Of a DNA stretch of 64,000 bases, positions 60,805-64,000 are shown piece after piece (the first letter of the stretch is position 1; each line of letters begins with the position of its first letter). The position numbers and the translations under genes are program-made. The stretch comes from Helicobacter pylori_CU (GTDB lineage Bacteria > Campylobacterota > Campylobacteria > Campylobacterales > Helicobacteraceae), in assembly GCF_000259235.1 (NCBI RefSeq), contig NC_017733.1, forward strand, positions 124,001 to 188,000, given 5' to 3'. The notes below the pieces were generated by a model. The model saw only the letters and a list, made by a program, of their open reading frames with translations, was not told the DNA's origin and ran no database searches.

Positions 60805-62313
60805 TTAAAGCTCTCTTTCAGGAAGGACTTTAGACCATTCTTTAATCAAGCGTAAAAAGAAGGAAGTATCAGGCGAAGTTTTTTCATGGATTAAAATGCC
60901 TTCTTCCACCGCTTCCCAAATCACTCTATGCCGATACAAAACCAAATGCCATGATTGCTGGGCATGATCTTTAAGCGACAAACGCACCCTTTTGGCAAAA
61001 GACGGGTTGTCAAACAAAACCGCGCTTTCAGTGTTGATGTATGCAGAGCGCGGATCAATATTAAAACTCCCTAGAAGCGTTAGGGCATCGTCAAAAACAA
61101 TCGTTTTGCCGTGTAAGGAATGTTTGGTGCTAAAGTGCCCTTTAATCTGGCGGTTGAAAAAATCGTTTCGTATTTCATAGACATTTGCGCCCATTCGCAC
61201 TAATTGGTTGCGATACCTTTCCCACGCCCCATAGACCACGATAGCGTCCGTTGATGAAAGGGAATTGGTAAGGATGTTCAATTCAATCCCCTTAGAAATT
61301 TGATTTTTAAAGATTTTCATCATCTTTTTGCCTGGAATAAAATACGATGAAGCGATAAAAACGGAGTCTTTAGCGTTTTTAAGGGCTTTCTCAAAAGCGA
61401 TTTTGATAGGTGAATACAAGGGCGTGTCAATTTTTTTGGGTGAATCGGCTAAAAAAATGGCATTCCCATAATAAATGGGGTATTGGTATTTTTGGAAGCG
61501 TTCTATAAAATCATTGACTTTTTTTTCAAACTCATTTATATCTTCAGTGCTGATAGGGATTTTTTCATGGAGTTTAGCGATTTCTTTAGCGTTGTTTTTA
61601 AGTCTTTTATGGGTTCTTAATAATGAAACAGGGATAGAGCGGTGGAACCTCCAATAGCGTTCAAAGCTTTCTTTGGCCTTTGAAGCAACCCCCCCAAAAA
61701 ACAAAGCGTCTAAATCTAAAAAATTCGTGTCTAAATCGTTATCAAAATAATTGTCCCCAATATTGCGCCCTCCTATAATGACAGCGAAATTATCCACGAT
61801 GAAAAGCTTGTTGTGCATGCGTTTTTTAATGCGCTCATAATCCGCAAGCATTTCAAAATAACGCAAGCCTTTATTGCGGATATAGTAGGGGTTAAAAATT
61901 TTCACTTCAATGTTTTTATGGAAATTTAAAAGCATAATATCTGAAAAATCCGAATACACTCCGTTATCGTCTAAAAGGATGCGCACTTTTACCCCACGAT
62001 TGGCCGCATTTAAAAGTTCTTTAGCGATCACTTGAGAGGAAAGATCATTCTTATAAATATAAGTTTGCATGTCAATGCTTTTTTGGCTCATTCTAATAAG
62101 ACCCACTCTGTGCAACAAGGCATCAAAGCCGTCTTCTAAAAGAATGGTCGCGCTATGGTTAGGGTTTTCTTTTAAATTTTTAGCGTATAAGCTCCCAATG
62201 GTGGTAGTGTAGGGATCATAAGAGATAGGTGGGCTTGAAATGGGAGTCTTATAGACTAACCCAAAACACCCATTAAAAAAAAAGACGCTTAAAAAAACTA
62301 AAAAGATTTTCAA
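60805..62313 (-). CDS. cls: Phospholipase D-family lipoprotein (cardiolipin synthase-like)
   Basis: 502 aa. N-terminal lipobox (VFFFNGCFGL) indicates a membrane-anchored lipoprotein. Two HKD motifs: HNKLFIVDNFAVIIGGRNI (residue ~165) and HGKTIVFDDALTLLGSFNI (residue ~400). Matches the ClsC-type cardiolipin synthases and periplasmic phospholipases D. A run of seven C at 61689-61695 (G7 in sense) encodes Gly-Gly-Val in FFGGVASK and could slip. Confidence 0.87.
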   Translation of the reverse strand: MKIFLVFLSVFFFNGCFGLVYKTPISSPPISYDPYTTTIGSLYAKNLKENPNHSATILLEDGFDALLHRVGLIRMSQKSIDMQTYIYKNDLSSQVIAKELLNAANRGVKVRILLDDNGVYSDFSDIMLLNFHKNIEVKIFNPYYIRNKGLRYFEMLADYERIKKRMHNKLFIVDNFAVIIGGRNIGDNYFDNDLDTNFLDLDALFFGGVASKAKESFERYWRFHRSIPVSLLRTHKRLKNNAKEIAKLHEKIPISTEDINEFEKKVNDFIERFQKYQYPIYYGNAIFLADSPKKIDTPLYSPIKIAFEKALKNAKDSVFIASSYFIPGKKMMKIFKNQISKGIELNILTNSLSSTDAIVVYGAWERYRNQLVRMGANVYEIRNDFFNRQIKGHFSTKHSLHGKTIVFDDALTLLGSFNIDPRSAYINTESAVLFDNPSFAKRVRLSLKDHAQQSWHLVLYRHRVIWEAVEEGILIHEKTSPDTSFFLRLIKEWSKVLPEREL

Positions 62314-62329
62314 AAACGACCCAAAGAAA

Positions 62330-63067
62330 TTAGCGGCTTTTACCCACTTTCAACATTCGGTTGCGCAAAGTAGCGATACTGCTTTGCAAGGGTAATTCTT
62401 TAGGGCAAGTGTCATGGCAAGCGATTAAGCTCATGCACCCAAAAACACCATCATCATCGCCCACTAACTCATAAAAATCATCATCGCTTCTTTCATCGTG
62501 GCTGTCAATCATAAAGCGCATGGCTCTGTTCATGCCAGCAGCTCCAATGAAATTAGGGCGCATGAGTTTGGTCCCACAAGAAGCGATACAGCACCCGCAT
62601 TCAATACACCTGTCTAATTCAAAGACTTCTTGGGCTTCGTCAGGCTCAACCCTTTTTTCCGGCTTAGTAATATCCACCTCTTCTTTAGAATGCGCCCAAC
62701 TCTCCACCCTTTTAGTCATATCCAAAAACCAATCGCCCGTATTCACGCTCAAATCTTTAATGAGCGTAAAACTGGGCATGGGCATGAGCGTTATCACCCC
62801 GCTTTCAAAGCTAGAAGTTAGAGTTTTACAAGCCAGTCTCGGTCTCCCATTAACCATCATCGCGCAAGAGCCGCAAATCCCAGCGCGGCACACAAAATCA
62901 AAGCTTAAATCCGGATCTTGATGCTCTCTAATGAGGTTTAAAGCGATAAAGAGCGTCATGGATGGCGTTTCTTTCAATTGATACTCTTTAAAATGCGGCT
63001 TACTCACCGCACTTTGAGGGTCAAATTTTAGCACTCTAACTACAATCGTTCGTTCATTATCACTCAT
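62330..63067 (-). CDS. frdB: Fumarate reductase iron-sulfur subunit
   Basis: 245 aa. 2Fe-2S site CRAGICGSCAMMVNGRPRLAC, then 4Fe-4S site CIECGCCIASC and 3Fe-4S site CMSLIACHDTCPKE. Links FrdA to menaquinol via FrdC. Start overlaps the frdA stop by 8 bases. Confidence 0.97.
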   Translation of the reverse strand: MSDNERTIVVRVLKFDPQSAVSKPHFKEYQLKETPSMTLFIALNLIREHQDPDLSFDFVCRAGICGSCAMMVNGRPRLACKTLTSSFESGVITLMPMPSFTLIKDLSVNTGDWFLDMTKRVESWAHSKEEVDITKPEKRVEPDEAQEVFELDRCIECGCCIASCGTKLMRPNFIGAAGMNRAMRFMIDSHDERSDDDFYELVGDDDGVFGCMSLIACHDTCPKELPLQSSIATLRNRMLKVGKSR

Positions 63068-64000
63068 GGTGTTCTCCTTTTAAATTAGCGTTGTGTTGGT
63101 CTAATAAATCATGGACATTGAAAGAATACAAATGTTCCCCTCTAGCCCTGACTTCCTCATCTTCTAAACGCATGTTCCTGGCTTTGTATTTTTCTTGCAA
63201 TTCAAAAGGCATGAGCGCGTGTTGGACTTCTACCCTGTCTTTCCCAAGCTTTTCTAATTCCAAAATCGTTTTTAAAATCTCAGCGTCGCGCTCTTCTTTT
63301 TTAGGGTGGGGAATGAAATTGCCCTTTTTGCCATAGCCCCTAAAATCAGGGCTGATTTCCATTTTCATCACATCTAATTCTTCGTATTCAATCGTGGGCA
63401 TGTCTTGCTCAGCGTTAGGCCAGCTCGCTAAAGTCCGATTAAGCCATTTTTCATCATCTCTTTTAGGGTAATCAATCCTTGTGTGAGCCCCTCTGCTTTC
63501 GGTGCGCAGTAACGCCCCTTGAGTGATACAAAGCGCGAGTTTGAGCATTTTTTTGGTGCGGTAAGCGTCTTCTAATTCAGGGTTATTGTGTAAAACCTTG
63601 TTTTTCACGCAAATGTTTTTGGAGCGTGCATAAAGCTCTTGCAATTCTTTAAGGGCTTCTTCTAATTTTTTGCCTTCCCTAAAAACGCCTACTTTTTCAT
63701 CCATGACTTCTTTCATGCGTTCTCTAATTTCATACACGTCTTCCTTGCCTTCATTATGCAATAAAAAATGCATATAATCTTGGCTTTCTTTAATGAAAGC
63801 TTCAACTTTTTGTGTGTTGATTTCAATTTGCGCTTCCAAACAATGCGACGCGAAATAATCCCCAATGATCATGCCAGCGACCACCGCTTCACTCACGGAA
63901 TTACCCCCCAAGCGGTTAAACCCATGCAAATCCCAACATGCCGCTTCGCCCGCACAAAACAAGCCTTTTAAATGGGTTTCGCCTTTAGGGTTTGTCCTAA
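63060..64000 (-). CDS. frdA: Fumarate reductase flavoprotein subunit, C-terminal part (runs off right edge)
   Basis: About 313 codons in the window; the frame is open to the right edge (RTNPKGETHLKGLFCAGEAA). The FAD-domain ending GFNRLGGNSVSEAVVAG and the C-terminal helical domain with LRTESRGAHTRIDYPKRDD are seen. Reduces fumarate to succinate for anaerobic or microaerobic respiration. An internal ATG-like frame at 63962 is not the start. Confidence 0.96.
   Translation of the reverse strand, partial: RTNPKGETHLKGLFCAGEAACWDLHGFNRLGGNSVSEAVVAGMIIGDYFASHCLEAQIEINTQKVEAFIKESQDYMHFLLHNEGKEDVYEIRERMKEVMDEKVGVFREGKKLEEALKELQELYARSKNICVKNKVLHNNPELEDAYRTKKMLKLALCITQGALLRTESRGAHTRIDYPKRDDEKWLNRTLASWPNAEQDMPTIEYEELDVMKMEISPDFRGYGKKGNFIPHPKKEERDAEILKTILELEKLGKDRVEVQHALMPFELQEKYKARNMRLEDEEVRARGEHLYSFNVHDLLDQHNANLKGEHHE

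Noticed and set aside
1..64000. tRNA, rRNA or CRISPR array
   Set aside because: I saw no array of regularly spaced repeats, no tRNA acceptor pattern and no rRNA segment; a covariance search would be needed to be certain.

Overview
The window is a chromosomal segment of Helicobacter pylori. The AT-rich composition, frequent GTG/TTG starts with AAGGA-type ribosome sites, and the gene set show this: cbb3 oxidase ccoNOQP, split lutABC, twin lactate permeases, ArsRS with a poly-C tract, an Hcp Sel1-repeat protein, a Hor-type porin, the remote CheZ, and futalosine-pathway MqnD. Gene order agrees with my memory of the HP0121-HP0192 interval of strain 26695. I saw no rRNA, tRNA, CRISPR array, prophage or insertion sequence.

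Layout. 1-341: 5' end of ppsA (-). 529-3766: small lipoprotein, then thrS-infC-rpmI-rplT (+). 3966-7019: secreted or surface proteins (HorB porin, a frameshifted small secreted protein, a basic-tailed secreted protein behind a Cys-rich mini-ORF). 7675-10283: serine use, sdaC-sdaA (-). 10464-12731: DAHP synthase, small lipoprotein, Bcp. 12741-19144: lactate use, lutABC (-) divergent from two tandem lctP genes (+). 19167-21602: DASS dicarboxylate transporter and mutY (-). 21772-26553: ccoNOQP followed by small membrane genes, including an unlisted 35-residue one. 26641-33052: membrane protein, mqnD (-), then recA-eno-ftsB-like-AMIN-aroK-sensor (+). 33057-35224: GT8 glycosyltransferase (-) and HcpD (+). 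35896-39642: arsR-arsS-hemB-yebC (-). 39877-46557: a mostly minus-strand run with U32 hydroxylase, CheZ, RF2, MoeA and FliR. 46663-46881: an AT-rich orphan membrane ORF. 47037-49458: PPIase, fba, efp. 49969-52910: lnt, ABC ATPase, pseI (-). 53141-57995: cvpA, lysS, glyA, DUF1882, SPOR protein (+). 58392-60108: decaying GmrSD/DUF262 gene (-). 60266-64000: YqhA-like protein, phospholipase D-family lipoprotein, frdB and partial frdA.

Together these genes describe a microaerophile that oxidises host lactate and serine, feeds electrons through menaquinone (MqnD) to a high-affinity cbb3 oxidase or to fumarate reductase, and makes sugars by gluconeogenesis (PpsA, Eno, Fba). Acid sensing (ArsRS), chemotaxis and flagellar functions (CheZ, FliR, PseI) and surface proteins complete the picture.

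The most interesting non-routine signals are: a poly-C tract in arsS whose length decides whether its reading frame runs into the hemB start; a mutY that appears to start at CTG directly after the upstream stop codon and carries an A8 run; a leaderless-looking membrane gene; a family of intergenic palindromic repeats; two hairpin-dense gene-free loci (35.6-35.9 kb and 58.0-58.4 kb); several overlooked mini-ORFs; and a GmrSD-type gene broken by three separate lesions. All readings were made by eye. Family assignments come from motifs and memory, not searches.
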